Shown: positions 44,462 through 54,308 of the stretch, one piece after another | Layout: every line of letters begins with the position of its first letter | Numbering within the stretch: position 1 is the stretch's first letter | NCBI RefSeq assembly: GCF_034314045.1 | Contig: NZ_JAVIWL010000001.1 | Span: 2,294,001-2,358,000 of the forward strand | Length of the DNA stretch: 64,000 nt | DNA from: Glaciimonas sp. CA11.2 | GTDB lineage: Bacteria; Pseudomonadota; Gammaproteobacteria; Burkholderiales; Burkholderiaceae_D | Direction: 5' to 3' | Position numbers and translations under genes: made by a program | Notes under the pieces: model-generated | What the model was told of the DNA's origin: nothing | The model's input: only the letters and a program-made list of their open reading frames with translations | The model's database searches: none

Positions 44462-45682
44462 ATGCTAACACTTGATTTCCATCCAGCCGGTCGTCATTTC
44501 TTGCAAATTCCAGGCCCAAGTCCTGTTCCAGACCGTATCTTGCGGGCGATGAGTTATCCCACTATCGATCATCGCGGGCCTGAATTTGGTGCGTTAGGCT
44601 TGCAAGTATTGGCGGGCATCAAGAAGATTTTTAAAACCGAGCAGCCGGTTATTATTTATCCCGCGTCCGGGACTGGCGCGTGGGAAGCAGCATTGACCAA
44701 TACGCTTAGTCCGGGTGACGCGGTGCTGATGTACGAGACCGGGCATTTTGCGACGCTGTGGAAAAAAATGGCGGAGGCGTTAGGTCTTAAGCCGGAGTTT
44801 CTTGGTCTGCCGGGCGTGGAGGGATGGCGACTTGGTGTGCAGGCCGATTTGATCGAAGCGCGGCTGCGCGAAGATACGCGCCATGTTATCAAGGCGGTGT
44901 GCGTGGTGCACAACGAAACGTCGACCGGCGTGACCTCCAATATCGCGGCCGTGCGTAAGGCAATCGACGCCGCAGGCCATCCTGCATTACTGTTGGTTGA
45001 TACGATCTCAGGATTGGCGTCGGCCGATTATCGGCATGATGAATGGGGCGTCGACGTGACCATTTCAGGTTCGCAAAAAGGGTTGATGTTGCCACCTGGG
45101 ATTAGCTTCAATGCTGTCTCAAAAAAAGCCATTGCGGTGGGAAAGCAAGCTACATTACCGCGTGCTTTTTGGGATTGGACCGACATCATAGAAATGAACG
45201 CAACCGGCTATTGGCCGTACACCCCCAATACCAATCTTTTGTATGCGCTGTCCGAGGCACTGGATATGATTTTGGGCGAGGGTCTTGATAACGTGTTTGC
45301 ACGCCATCAGCGTCTTGCCGCGGCATGTCGTGCAGCAGTTCAGGCGTGGGGACTGGAAGTGCAGTGCGCTGATCCCGCCGTGTATTCGCCCGTGCTGACC
45401 GGCGTGATGACACCAGTTGGTTTTGATGCGGATGCGATTCGCAAGACGATCTATGAAAATTTTGATATGTCGCTGGGTACCGGACTAGGCAAGATGAAAG
45501 GCCGTATGTTCCGCATCGGTCACTTGGGCGAAGCCAATGATTTGACCTTAATGGCGACGCTTTCCGGTTGCGAAATGGGGCTGAAACTTGCTGGCGTGAC
45601 ATTGGCGGGTAGTGGCGTCCTGGCGGCGATGGATTATCTCTCCACGCACAAGAGCGCATCCATGCTGAAAGCGGGCACATAA
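44462..45682 (+). CDS. Class V aminotransferase (alanine/serine-glyoxylate type)
   Basis: A 406-residue PLP enzyme of the alanine-glyoxylate / serine-glyoxylate / serine-pyruvate aminotransferase group. The opening LQIPGPSPVPDRILRAMSYP and YPASGTGAWEAALTN are typical. The PLP lysine is Lys206 in SGSQKGLMLPPG, with the pyridine-binding aspartate at Asp180 in LLLVDTISGLAS. GAGG lies a few bases upstream of the ATG. It heads a plus-strand cluster with a carboxylate transporter, a hydratase-family protein and a 2-hydroxyacid dehydrogenase. Inference: it interconverts the keto acid formed by the dehydrogenase with an amino acid. Confidence 0.88.
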   Translation: MLTLDFHPAGRHFLQIPGPSPVPDRILRAMSYPTIDHRGPEFGALGLQVLAGIKKIFKTEQPVIIYPASGTGAWEAALTNTLSPGDAVLMYETGHFATLWKKMAEALGLKPEFLGLPGVEGWRLGVQADLIEARLREDTRHVIKAVCVVHNETSTGVTSNIAAVRKAIDAAGHPALLLVDTISGLASADYRHDEWGVDVTISGSQKGLMLPPGISFNAVSKKAIAVGKQATLPRAFWDWTDIIEMNATGYWPYTPNTNLLYALSEALDMILGEGLDNVFARHQRLAAACRAAVQAWGLEVQCADPAVYSPVLTGVMTPVGFDADAIRKTIYENFDMSLGTGLGKMKGRMFRIGHLGEANDLTLMATLSGCEMGLKLAGVTLAGSGVLAAMDYLSTHKSASMLKAGT

Positions 45683-45850
45683 CAAGCCACAAACCACAAA
45701 CCATAAGTCACATCATTACTGCCCGAACCAAGCAGCCCACGTGCTCCATTAGCGACGCTGCCCGTTGACCACAAAATCGCAGAGACGATTTATGGTGAGC
45801 GGCAAGAAATAACGCTTTAGCTTGACGACCAATACATATTGGAGACAACC

Positions 45851-47134
45851 TTGAAACACCTACGCTTTCGCGCGACCACCATCGTGCTTCTCATGCTTTG
45901 CCTGATGTATTTCATCACTTATCTGGATCGTGTGAATGTGAGTACCGCCGCGGCAGGATTCGGCAAAGAGTTCAATCTTTCTAAAACCGAAATCGGTCTA
46001 GTCTTTTCCGCCTTTGCTTATCCTTACCTTGTATTCCAAATTATTGGCGGCTGGGTCAGCGACAAATTTGGCGCGAAGCGAACGCTGATTTATTGCGGTA
46101 TTTTGTGGGCCATTGCAACCATTCTGACCGGCTTTGCTGGCGGTCTGACGTCTCTATTGTTGGCGCGTCTTTTGCTCGGATTGGGTGAGGGCGCAACATT
46201 TCCCGCCGCGACCTCAGCGATGGCACGCTGGATACCGAAAGAGAAACGCGGATTTGCGCAAGGTATTACGCACGCATTCGCCCGTATCGGTAACGCAGCC
46301 GCGCCAGCGGCAATCGTTTTCGTCATGGTGCAATACGGATGGCGAGAATCGTTCTACATCTGCGGCGCGTTAAGCCTGGTTTGGGTGCTTGTATGGGCTT
46401 TTGTATTTACCGAAGATCCCACCAAGCACCCGCGCATAACGCCCGAAGAATTGGCTGCGATGCCAGCGCCCAAAACAGGCAATACCAAAACGCCGTGGGG
46501 GCCGCTCTTTAAGCGAATGTTGCCTGTCACTATTGTGTATTTTTGCTATGGCTGGACGTTGTGGTTATTCCTGAGCTGGATTCCGCAGTACTTTTTGCAC
46601 AGCTATAACCTCGACATGAAGAAATCCGCTATCTTCGCCTCCAGCGTCTTTTTTGCCGGTGTCGTCGGCGATACGCTGGGCGGGATTGTCAGCGATAAAT
46701 TGTTGATACGCACCGGCAATCTGAAGATCGCCAGAAGTTACATGGTGTCTGTCTGTATGTTGCTCACCTTGTTGTCGTTGCTGCCGATCATCTTTACCCA
46801 TAACCTTTATGTCTCGATAATCTGTCTCAGCGCGGGCTTCTTCTTTGCGGAAATGACGATTGGTCCGATGTGGGCTATTCCAATGGATATCGCCCCCGAA
46901 TCGGCGGGTACAGCCAGCGGCATGATGAATACGGGTTCGGCACTGGCAGCGATTATTTCACCGGTTTTGTCGGGCTATTTAATTGACCGATATGGTAGTT
47001 GGGAATTGCCATTTGTCGGCAGCATGATCTTGATGGCGGTAGGTGTGGTGCTGGCGTTCCGTATGCAGCCAGAGGCGAAGTTTGCCTCGGCCGATGGGCT
47101 CAAGGCGACGATGGCATCCAAAGTGCAGGTTTAG
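45851..47134 (+). CDS. MFS carboxylate transporter (anion:cation symporter family)
   Basis: A 427-residue inner-membrane transporter with twelve predicted helices. MYFITYLDRVNVSTAAAGF in helix 1 and GGWVSDKFGAKRTL after helix 2 mark the anion:cation symporter branch, which takes up organic acids such as hexuronates, glucarate, phthalate or tartrate. I favour the TTG start at 45851, because GGAG is six bases upstream; an in-frame TTG 12 bases earlier would overlap that site. It lies second in the GntR-controlled cluster, 168 bases after the aminotransferase. The actual substrate is unknown, presumably a hydroxy or keto carboxylate. Confidence 0.88.
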   Translation: MKHLRFRATTIVLLMLCLMYFITYLDRVNVSTAAAGFGKEFNLSKTEIGLVFSAFAYPYLVFQIIGGWVSDKFGAKRTLIYCGILWAIATILTGFAGGLTSLLLARLLLGLGEGATFPAATSAMARWIPKEKRGFAQGITHAFARIGNAAAPAAIVFVMVQYGWRESFYICGALSLVWVLVWAFVFTEDPTKHPRITPEELAAMPAPKTGNTKTPWGPLFKRMLPVTIVYFCYGWTLWLFLSWIPQYFLHSYNLDMKKSAIFASSVFFAGVVGDTLGGIVSDKLLIRTGNLKIARSYMVSVCMLLTLLSLLPIIFTHNLYVSIICLSAGFFFAEMTIGPMWAIPMDIAPESAGTASGMMNTGSALAAIISPVLSGYLIDRYGSWELPFVGSMILMAVGVVLAFRMQPEAKFASADGLKATMASKVQV

Positions 47135-47265
47135 TCTGCACGCGTACGATGATTAGGTGGCAATATGACGTCCGGGGTGAGCGTGGCAGGAATAATGTTT
47201 TGCACGTTTTCCCGCTCGTTTCATCCGACCATTCAACCATCCACCATCTAATGTAGAGAGATTTT

Positions 47266-48060
47266 ATGAGCACAATATCCGCGACCGATTCTGCGACTGA
47301 TTCTGTAAATGCGTTAGCCGATATCTTGAGCGTCGCGTATAACGGCAACACCACAATATCGGTACCAGCAGCGCTGGAACCAGAGAATAGTGACCGCGCT
47401 TACGCGGTTCAGCAACGCATTCTGAAGAACTGTCATGTCAGCATCGGCGGGTGGAAAATCGGAGCGAAGTCCGATATCGGACCGATTCAGGGCGCGCCGT
47501 TGCCACAGCTGCGCATTTATGCGGCGTCTGCTTCAACACCTGTTTCAATTGCGCTAAAAGACTATCCCGTGCTTGGTCTTGAACTGGAGATATTCTTTTC
47601 ATTTAACAGGGATTTCTTGCCGCAATCTGAGCCGATTCCAGAGCAAGAAGTATTAGAAAGTATCAGCGGGTTTGGTGCTTCCATTGAGATCGTTTCAAGC
47701 CGGGTAAATGGTTGGCGCGATGCGCCCAAGCTAGTCCAGCTTGCAGACTTGCAAAATCACGGTGCATTGATGATTGGTCAGATGGTCGCATACCGTGGGG
47801 ATTTTTCTACGTTGAATCCGGTTGTTGATTTGCGTCTCGACGGCGTTACTCTGTTTAGCGGAGTCGGTCAAAATCCCGCTGGTGATCCGCGGCGGTTGTT
47901 ATGCTGGCTAGTTAATCATTGCAGCCAAAAAGGGCTGGCATTGTTAGCCGGGACCGTTATCACTACGGGTTCCTATACCGGCGTGGATTTCCCAACTCAG
48001 GGCGGCAGGGTGACCGGTGAAATTGCAGGACTTCCTGCCGTCACTTTCGAACTGATTTAG
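47266..48060 (+). CDS. 2-keto-4-pentenoate hydratase / fumarylacetoacetase family protein
   Basis: A 264-residue protein of the hydratase/decarboxylase family (MhpD/TesE/XylJ type). GGWKIGAKSDIGPIQGAP corresponds to the conserved G-x-K-x-G-x-T segment, LGLELEIFFSF to the metal-binding E-x-E segment, and GTVITTGSYTGVDFPTQGG to the C-terminal G-D-x-x family loop, here with a less usual sequence. It would act on a 2-keto acid enol. Third in the GntR-linked cluster. Partner meta-cleavage enzymes are absent, so an aromatic pathway is unlikely. Confidence 0.82.
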   Translation: MSTISATDSATDSVNALADILSVAYNGNTTISVPAALEPENSDRAYAVQQRILKNCHVSIGGWKIGAKSDIGPIQGAPLPQLRIYAASASTPVSIALKDYPVLGLELEIFFSFNRDFLPQSEPIPEQEVLESISGFGASIEIVSSRVNGWRDAPKLVQLADLQNHGALMIGQMVAYRGDFSTLNPVVDLRLDGVTLFSGVGQNPAGDPRRLLCWLVNHCSQKGLALLAGTVITTGSYTGVDFPTQGGRVTGEIAGLPAVTFELI

Positions 48061-48137
48061 GTCACATTTTTAGCACCTCTTAAGCCGATTTTTAACCTCA
48101 ATTTGACGTTGCTTTCTCGTCGCTTTCTATTTTTATC

Positions 48138-51100
48138 GTGAGTCCAATTATGTTGATTAAGCCTATTTTTCTCGCTCCACCAAGCAGCGGCAATGGTTCA
48201 GTAATAGCGACTCTGTTAAAACGTGAAATGCGCGGAGATGTTTTGTTTGGAAAAGCAGACCGTGGCAGATACGCCACGGATGCCTCCATTTATCAAATCA
48301 TGCCGATCGGAGTGGTCGTGCCGCGCGATCAGAAGGATCTCTTGCTGGCACTCGACATCGCGCGTAGCCGTAAGATGCCGATTTTAGCGCGGGGTGCTGG
48401 CACTAGTCAGTGCGGGCAAACAGTCGGTGACGCGCTGATTATTGATAACAGCAAGTGGCTCAATAATGTGATTGACTTTGATCTGGAAGCGCGCACTGTC
48501 ACGGTCGAGCCGGGAATTGTGCTCGATCATCTGAATGCGTGGTTAAAACCGCATGGGTTATGGTTTCCTGTCGATGTATCGACCGCGGCACAATGTACAT
48601 TGGGCGGCATGGCGGGTAACAATTCTTGCGGTTCGCGCTCGATTGAATACGGCAATATGGTACATAACGTGCTGGCAATCGACGCGGTACTTGCCGATGG
48701 CGTGCAAGGTCGGTTTGGCCGGCTGGATCAGATGCCCGATAGCGGGCGCCTGCACGACATCGTGCTGGGTCTGCAACGGATTGCGCAACGTGAGCGAGAT
48801 GAAATTATTGAACGCACACCAAAGGTTTTGCGTCGCGTCGCCGGTTATAACATCGATATCTTTGATTGCCAGAATCCACGGGCGTATACCGATGATGGCA
48901 TGGCTAATCTGGCGCAGATTCTCGTGGGTTCTGAAGGCACGTTGGCCTATACCCGACAGATCACGTTAGCACTGCTGCCGATACCGGAACACAAAGTATT
49001 GGGCGTGGTGAATTTCCCCACCTTTTATCAAGCCATGGATATGGCGCAGCACATCGTCAAGCTTGGACCGACCGCTGTGGAGCTGGTAGACCGCACGATG
49101 ATTGATCTGGCGATCAGTAATCCGGCGTTTCGTCCAGTGATAGAAAAGGCATTGATAGGAAAGCCCGCAGCGATTTTGCTGGTTGAGTTTTCGGGCGAAG
49201 ATCTGGATGTGCAGCGGAAAAAATTATCTGCGCTGGCGGAGTTGATGAGCGATCTGCATTTGCCCGGTTCAGTGGTGCAGATGTCGCAGGCTGGTGAACA
49301 GAAAGCTTTGTGGGAAGTGCGCAAGGCGGGATTAAATATCATGATGAGCATGAAGGGCGATGGCAAGCCAGTGTCCTTCATCGAAGATTGTGCTGTGCCG
49401 CTTGAACATCTGGCCGAGTACACAAGTCAACTCACTGAAGTCTTTCATCAATATGGGACGGAAGGCACGTGGTACGCGCATGCCAGCGTAGGAACCCTGC
49501 ACGTTCGGCCGATTCTGGATATGCGGCGAGAGGGCGCAAAGGACATGCGCGAAATCGCCGAAGCGGCATCGGCATTGGTGCGCCAATACAAAGGCGCGTA
49601 CTCAGGAGAGCACGGCGACGGACTCTGTCGCGGTGAGTGGGTGGCGTGGCAATATGGGCCAAAACTGAATGCAGCCTTTGCCGAAATCAAAGATTTGTTC
49701 GATCCTGAGAATCGCTTCAATCCCGATAAAATCGTTCGTCCACCAAAAATGGATGACCGTAGAAATTTCCGTTACGCGCCGGGTTACCGTGAATTGTCTT
49801 TGGTTCCCGCACTTGATTGGTCACAGTGGAACGTCAACCGTGATCCGCTTACAGGCGAAGAGACTGCGCCCGGCACTGGCGATGATCGCACAGGCGGATT
49901 GGCCAAGTTGGTAGAAATGTGTAATAACAACGGCCATTGTCGTAAGTTCGATGCAGGAACAATGTGCCCAAGTTATCGTATTACCAAAGATGAAAAGCAT
50001 GTGACGCGCGGTCGCGCTAACACTTTACGTTTGGCAATGTCTGGTCAGTTAGGAGAGGACGGTCTTGCTAGTGAGGAAGTGAAGGAAGTATTAGATCTGT
50101 GTGTTTCTTGCAAGGGATGTAAACGCGATTGCCCAACCGGCGTGGACATGGCTAAGATCAAGATTGAAGCGCGCGCCGCATGGACCAGAAAAAACGGTCT
50201 GCAACTACGCGATCGTCTGGTTGCTTTCATGCCACGCTATGCGCCGTATATGCGTAACGTTGGCGGAGCGCTGGCGCTGATAGAAGGGGTTCCGTATCTT
50301 TCCGGGTGGATAAAAAAATCGCTGGGATTGGCACCGCAGCGGTCCTTTCCACGCTTCCGAAAATCGTTTTTGGGCAATGCAAAAACGAGTACGCCGGACG
50401 TCCATCAGCGTAAAGAAGTTCTCTTGTTTGTGGACACGTTTAATAACTATATGGAGTCGGAGAACGCTGTTGCCGCACAGCAGGTTCTGGAAGCCGCTGG
50501 ATATACCGTGCGGTTTAATATTGTTCCCGGTCAGCGACCGTTATGTTGCGGTCGGACCTATTTATCTGCGGGATTAGTCGAAGAGGCAAAGGCCGAGGCG
50601 CGGCGTAGTCTGGATGCATTGATGCCGTTTGTTAATCGGGGTGTACCGATAATTGGTCTGGAACCGTCCTGTTTGCTCACGCTGCGCGATGAGTTTTTGA
50701 GCTATGGTTACGGCGAGGAGGCAGAGAAGTTATCAGGCTCCGCTTATTTACTTGAAGAGTTTTTGGTAAAAGAGCAAAAGGCGGGGCGCTTCACGCTGGA
50801 CCTGAAACCGCTACCGACTAACAAAGTATTGCTGCACGGTCATTGTCATCAAAAGGCATTTGATGCTTTTAGTCCGGTGCAGACTGTCCTAAAATGGATT
50901 CCCGAAGTTCAATTGTCGGTGGTGGAGTCGTCCTGTTGCGGAATGGCAGGAAGTTTCGGTTACGAAGCGGAGCACTATGAAGCATCACTGGCGATGGCTG
51001 AACTGGCATTGCTTCCTGCGGTGCGCAAGGCGGGTAAAGGCGCGATTATCGTGGCCGACGGGACCAGTTGCCGTCATCAGATTCATGACGGGACCGAGGG

Positions 51101-51155
51101 AGAAGCGATGCATGTCGCGTGCGTTCTTGCGCTGGCGTTGGCTGGTAGTCAATGA
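48138..51155 (+). CDS. Fused FAD-binding / Fe-S 2-hydroxyacid dehydrogenase (YdiJ/GlcDF-like)
   Basis: A 1005-residue membrane-peripheral dehydrogenase. The N-terminal half is a PCMH-type FAD domain (VVVPRDQKDLLLALDIARS, ARGAGTSQCGQTVG, TLGGMAGNNSCGSRSIEYGN) and a GlcD-like C-terminal region (AYSGEHGDGLCRGEW). The second half is GlcF-like, with two ferredoxin motifs (CNNNGHCRKFDAGTMCPSYR and CVSCKGCKRDCPTGVD) and CCG-type cysteine motifs (CCGRTYLSAG, SCCGMAGSFG). Size and order match E. coli YdiJ and related D-lactate / D-2-hydroxyglutarate dehydrogenases, which pass electrons to quinone. The start is GTG at 48138 or ATG at 48150; neither has a clear ribosome site. Last gene of the cluster. 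Confidence 0.9.
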   Translation: MSPIMLIKPIFLAPPSSGNGSVIATLLKREMRGDVLFGKADRGRYATDASIYQIMPIGVVVPRDQKDLLLALDIARSRKMPILARGAGTSQCGQTVGDALIIDNSKWLNNVIDFDLEARTVTVEPGIVLDHLNAWLKPHGLWFPVDVSTAAQCTLGGMAGNNSCGSRSIEYGNMVHNVLAIDAVLADGVQGRFGRLDQMPDSGRLHDIVLGLQRIAQRERDEIIERTPKVLRRVAGYNIDIFDCQNPRAYTDDGMANLAQILVGSEGTLAYTRQITLALLPIPEHKVLGVVNFPTFYQAMDMAQHIVKLGPTAVELVDRTMIDLAISNPAFRPVIEKALIGKPAAILLVEFSGEDLDVQRKKLSALAELMSDLHLPGSVVQMSQAGEQKALWEVRKAGLNIMMSMKGDGKPVSFIEDCAVPLEHLAEYTSQLTEVFHQYGTEGTWYAHASVGTLHVRPILDMRREGAKDMREIAEAASALVRQYKGAYSGEHGDGLCRGEWVAWQYGPKLNAAFAEIKDLFDPENRFNPDKIVRPPKMDDRRNFRYAPGYRELSLVPALDWSQWNVNRDPLTGEETAPGTGDDRTGGLAKLVEMCNNNGHCRKFDAGTMCPSYRITKDEKHVTRGRANTLRLAMSGQLGEDGLASEEVKEVLDLCVSCKGCKRDCPTGVDMAKIKIEARAAWTRKNGLQLRDRLVAFMPRYAPYMRNVGGALALIEGVPYLSGWIKKSLGLAPQRSFPRFRKSFLGNAKTSTPDVHQRKEVLLFVDTFNNYMESENAVAAQQVLEAAGYTVRFNIVPGQRPLCCGRTYLSAGLVEEAKAEARRSLDALMPFVNRGVPIIGLEPSCLLTLRDEFLSYGYGEEAEKLSGSAYLLEEFLVKEQKAGRFTLDLKPLPTNKVLLHGHCHQKAFDAFSPVQTVLKWIPEVQLSVVESSCCGMAGSFGYEAEHYEASLAMAELALLPAVRKAGKGAIIVADGTSCRHQIHDGTEGEAMHVACVLALALAGSQ

Positions 51156-51813
51156 TCGCAGGCTCGCCAGAAGTCCGTCGGATCTGCGCGGCTCGATTTC
51201 ATAGATCACCGAGATAACATAATTAACAGAGAAAACGGAGATTGCTTCATTTAGCGATCATCGTCGTGTTTTTTGGCTTCTCCTTCCCACATCAGGGTGA
51301 TGCGCATCAACTTTTTGTTTGCCCTTGATCAAATAGATAGCTTCCAATTCCGGCGTCAGATCGTTGGATGCCGCGACTAGCGTATACTTTCCTATTCCAG
51401 GCAGGGTTAAGCGGTCTCACGTCGGCATTCCAAAAAATCCCAAGATAGCTAACTTCTCAGTAAATTCCGTATTAAAGCAATGTTATTTCGACATCGATCC
51501 TACGACCGAATTTTTTCAAGAGTTTCCTCTGCTACTATCATGTCCGAATTGTTCAATAGTCACCACGTTCCTAACTTTTTTAGCGTTTATTGCAGGGAGA
51601 AAAACCTGGTGAGGATGTGATTGATGGAAATTTTCGTTGGTGTAATCATTTTTTAGGCCCATTTAGGGGCTGAGCACGCAGCTACACTATGTTTCACAAT
51701 TTAACGTGAAGAATTTTTGCGAATTGTTTAAAATCCATTTTTCGGATTTACTTAGACATTTCGAATAACATTTGTTCGGTCCCCATCAGGGGCAGTTGAC
51801 CTCCATCGGTAAA
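51156..51813. other. 650-base gap; possible decayed short gene on the minus strand
   Basis: No intact gene. On the minus strand about 51250-51415, one frame reads LPGIGKYTLVAASNDLTPEL and then changes frame into KLMRITLMWEGEAKKHDDDR before a stop, which looks like a short broken gene I cannot name. The promoter of the TonB-like gene should lie in the AT-rich end. Confidence 0.3.
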
Positions 51814-52689
51814 ATGAGTAAAAAGACAACGCAAACAACCAGTTCGCTGAAAGTACGTGCACGGCGCAGGACAGTGATCGGTATTGCCTTGTCGGTTTTA
51901 CTTCATGTGGGTCTGCTGACGTTTGTATGGTTTCAGATGGATGAGGATGTGCCGCCTCTGAAGCCAGACGCCGCGCCGCTGGTGGTTTCGCTTATAAAAA
52001 GTAAGCAGGAGACACCTTCCAGAGTGGTTTCGTTGCCGCAGCCGAAAGCCGTGCCGCATCCGCCCGCCAAGCCGGTTGTTCGGCCTAAAACACCGCCTAA
52101 ACTCGCCGCACGTCCGTTACGTCGCCCAACGCGTCCGACCTCGACAGCGCGTATAACGCCTGCACCCTCGCCAATACAGGCGACGTCACCGACCGATACG
52201 ATTAAACCCGCGCCGCCAGAAATGGATATGAGCACGATGCTCAACTCCGCCCGTGATCGCCGACGTGCTGAAGCCGAAGCCGAGGGACGCCCTGACCCTG
52301 ATCCGGGTGCGCCAGCAGAAAGCAATGCACCTGCTGATAATGCGGTTGCAAAGGCGAATATTCAATTTTTAGCGCGCAAAGGCGAAGGCGGTGGCGGAAT
52401 ATTCCAGATCATCAGCAAAGGGCCACGCGTCGCGCAATACGTATTCCGTGGGTGGGGCGCAACCGCCCGCGAGAGCCGCCGTCAGACGATTGATGTGGAT
52501 GCTGGTTTAAATGGCGATATCAATGCCGCTATTATAAAGAGCATGATCGAACTGATTCGCAAGCGCTATCCGGGCGACTTCCAGTGGGACTCGCAACGAT
52601 TGGGGCGGGTCATCACGCTGTCAGCCAGAGAAACTGACGCCCAGGCTTTGCAGGCATTCCTAATGCTGGAATTTTTCGGCCGGCCTTAA
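51814..52689 (+). CDS. TonB-like protein with proline-rich linker
   Basis: A 291-residue inner-membrane-anchored protein. One transmembrane helix near the N-terminus (IGIALSVLLHVGLLTFVWFQ) is followed by a long Pro/Lys/Arg-rich periplasmic linker (residues about 45-150), the layout of TonB and TolA. The C-terminal domain (GGIFQIISKGPRVAQYVFRG onward) does not show the usual TonB signature that I would recognise, and no exbB/exbD or receptor gene is adjacent. The ATG at 51814 gives the expected short basic N-terminus; an upstream extension is in frame but lacks support. Function unknown; an envelope-spanning role is inferred from layout. Confidence 0.6.
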   Translation: MSKKTTQTTSSLKVRARRRTVIGIALSVLLHVGLLTFVWFQMDEDVPPLKPDAAPLVVSLIKSKQETPSRVVSLPQPKAVPHPPAKPVVRPKTPPKLAARPLRRPTRPTSTARITPAPSPIQATSPTDTIKPAPPEMDMSTMLNSARDRRRAEAEAEGRPDPDPGAPAESNAPADNAVAKANIQFLARKGEGGGGIFQIISKGPRVAQYVFRGWGATARESRRQTIDVDAGLNGDINAAIIKSMIELIRKRYPGDFQWDSQRLGRVITLSARETDAQALQAFLMLEFFGRP

Positions 52690-52727
52690 GCGTGATGGTG
52701 GGTCAGCACCAACCTACCAGTGGCGGG

Positions 52728-53258
52728 CTACTTGATCAACGGCAATAGTTGACGAAAAGCCGGGTGTTCACTATTGCGTACCCATTCGTAAGCCACCATT
52801 TCGACCGTAACGAGTTGCGCCCCGGCTTGCTGTAACCGCGCCAGTGCGGCGTCGCGGTCGCTTTCCCGGCGCGATCCGACGGCATCAACCACAACCCGTA
52901 CCACAAAACCGTGCGCCAGCAGGCCGAGTGCCGTTTGCAGCATGCAAATATGCGCTTCGCAACCCGCTATGATAATTTGTCGCCGCGGGCGCGGCAGGAT
53001 ACCTAGCAATCCGTCTGCGCAGGCATTGAAATGGATTTTGCTGACAGTCGTCTGGCACAGTTGCTTAATAGCATCTTCATTCCCGCCAAGTTTGGTTGGG
53101 CTCTGTTCCGTTCCAATGATGGGCACGTTGACCAATTGCGCGATGCGGCCCAGACGCACCGCTTGCGCTGTGACCGTTTCACCCTGATGAATCGCAGGCA
53201 TCAGGCGTGACTGGAAATCCACTAACAATAAAGTTGATTTTTCGACGTCGATCAGCAT
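52728..53258 (-). CDS. Isochorismatase-family hydrolase
   Basis: A 176-residue cysteine hydrolase of the YcaC/nicotinamidase superfamily. The triad is visible: Asp in LLLVDFQSRLMPAI, Lys in EQSPTKLGG, and Cys in GCEAHICMLQTALG, the latter preceded by the expected cis-peptide region IIIAGCEAH. The substrate is unknown in this branch. It is a single gene convergent with the TonB-like gene. Confidence 0.88.
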   Translation of the reverse strand: MLIDVEKSTLLLVDFQSRLMPAIHQGETVTAQAVRLGRIAQLVNVPIIGTEQSPTKLGGNEDAIKQLCQTTVSKIHFNACADGLLGILPRPRRQIIIAGCEAHICMLQTALGLLAHGFVVRVVVDAVGSRRESDRDAALARLQQAGAQLVTVEMVAYEWVRNSEHPAFRQLLPLIK

Positions 53259-53494
53259 GGTGTTCTCCCTTAATTTTTATATTTTCTTGCGTTGACTTTA
53301 TTTGCAAGCGCGGGGATCGGCGGCGGCGCTGGTCCTTACTTTTAATTATAGAACCACCACGCGATCAGTGAAGGATGTTTTGTATTCTGGTCGCATCTGT
53401 GGCGCTATTGTAAAGCGGTGTTCCAATGGCATAATCGGACAACGTATTGATTTCGCTAGCTAACGATTGCCCACACTTCGCAGGAACTTCAACC

Positions 53495-54166
53495 ATGATT
53501 ACTGTGCACCATTTGAATAATTCGCGCTCGCAGCGGGTACTTTGGCTGCTAGAAGAACTCGGCCTGGAATATGAAGTAAAACGCTATCAGCGTGATCCAA
53601 AAACCATGTTGGCGCCGCCATCTTTGCGCGCCATTCATCCGCTTGGGAAATCGCCGGTGATTACTGATGGCGATAATACAGTCGCAGAATCGGGCGCAAT
53701 CATCGAATACCTGATTCAGCAATATGGCGGTGATCGTCTGAAACCGCCGATTGGGAGCAAAGATGCGCAACGCTATACCTATTGGATGCATTATGCAGAA
53801 GGTTCTGCGATGCCGCCATTGCTGATGAAATTGATTTTCGAACGCCTGCCGAAGCCGCCAATGCCGGCGTTTTTGAGGCCTTTTGCCAGACTGATTTCGG
53901 GCGGCGTACAAAAAAGTTTCATTGATCCGCAACTCGTCACGCATTTAAATTTCATGGAAGCCGAACTGGGAAAAAGCACCTGGTTTGCTGGAGAGGATTT
54001 TAGTGCAGCTGATATACAAATGAGTTTTCCGCTAGAGGCGGCGAATATGCGTGCCGGTTTAGATAAGACGCGCCCACGCCTGATGGCCTATTTGCAGCGG
54101 ATTCATGCGCGGCCTGCTTATTTGCGTGCGATCAAAACAGGCGGCAAGTACGATTTTATGCAGTAA
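53495..54166 (+). CDS. Glutathione S-transferase
   Basis: A 223-residue cytosolic GST. The N-terminal thioredoxin-fold domain starts MITVHHLNNSRSQRVLWLLE, with Ser/Asn candidates for glutathione activation, and has the cis-Pro plus E-S motif in GKSPVITDGDNTVAESGAII. The helical C-terminal domain has the conserved FSAADIQMSFPLE capping motif. I place the start at the ATG at 53495, with AGGA nine bases upstream, because the family N-terminus begins there. Monocistronic. Confidence 0.9.
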   Translation: MITVHHLNNSRSQRVLWLLEELGLEYEVKRYQRDPKTMLAPPSLRAIHPLGKSPVITDGDNTVAESGAIIEYLIQQYGGDRLKPPIGSKDAQRYTYWMHYAEGSAMPPLLMKLIFERLPKPPMPAFLRPFARLISGGVQKSFIDPQLVTHLNFMEAELGKSTWFAGEDFSAADIQMSFPLEAANMRAGLDKTRPRLMAYLQRIHARPAYLRAIKTGGKYDFMQ

Positions 54167-54308
54167 CTTAACTGCTAGGTATTAAGTCAAACAAGCCTAT
54201 GTCGGTTTGCATTTAAGCCTGTTATGTTTTTAAAACAGTGTATGCGCCACAATCAACGAGGACGCACCTCCAATAAGCGCTGACTGTTTCCACTTTAAGG
54301 GGTTTCGA

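Noticed and set aside
51364..51612. Plus-strand open frame of 82 codons
   Set aside because: Composition and sequence look non-coding; the opposite strand shows the more protein-like but broken reading.
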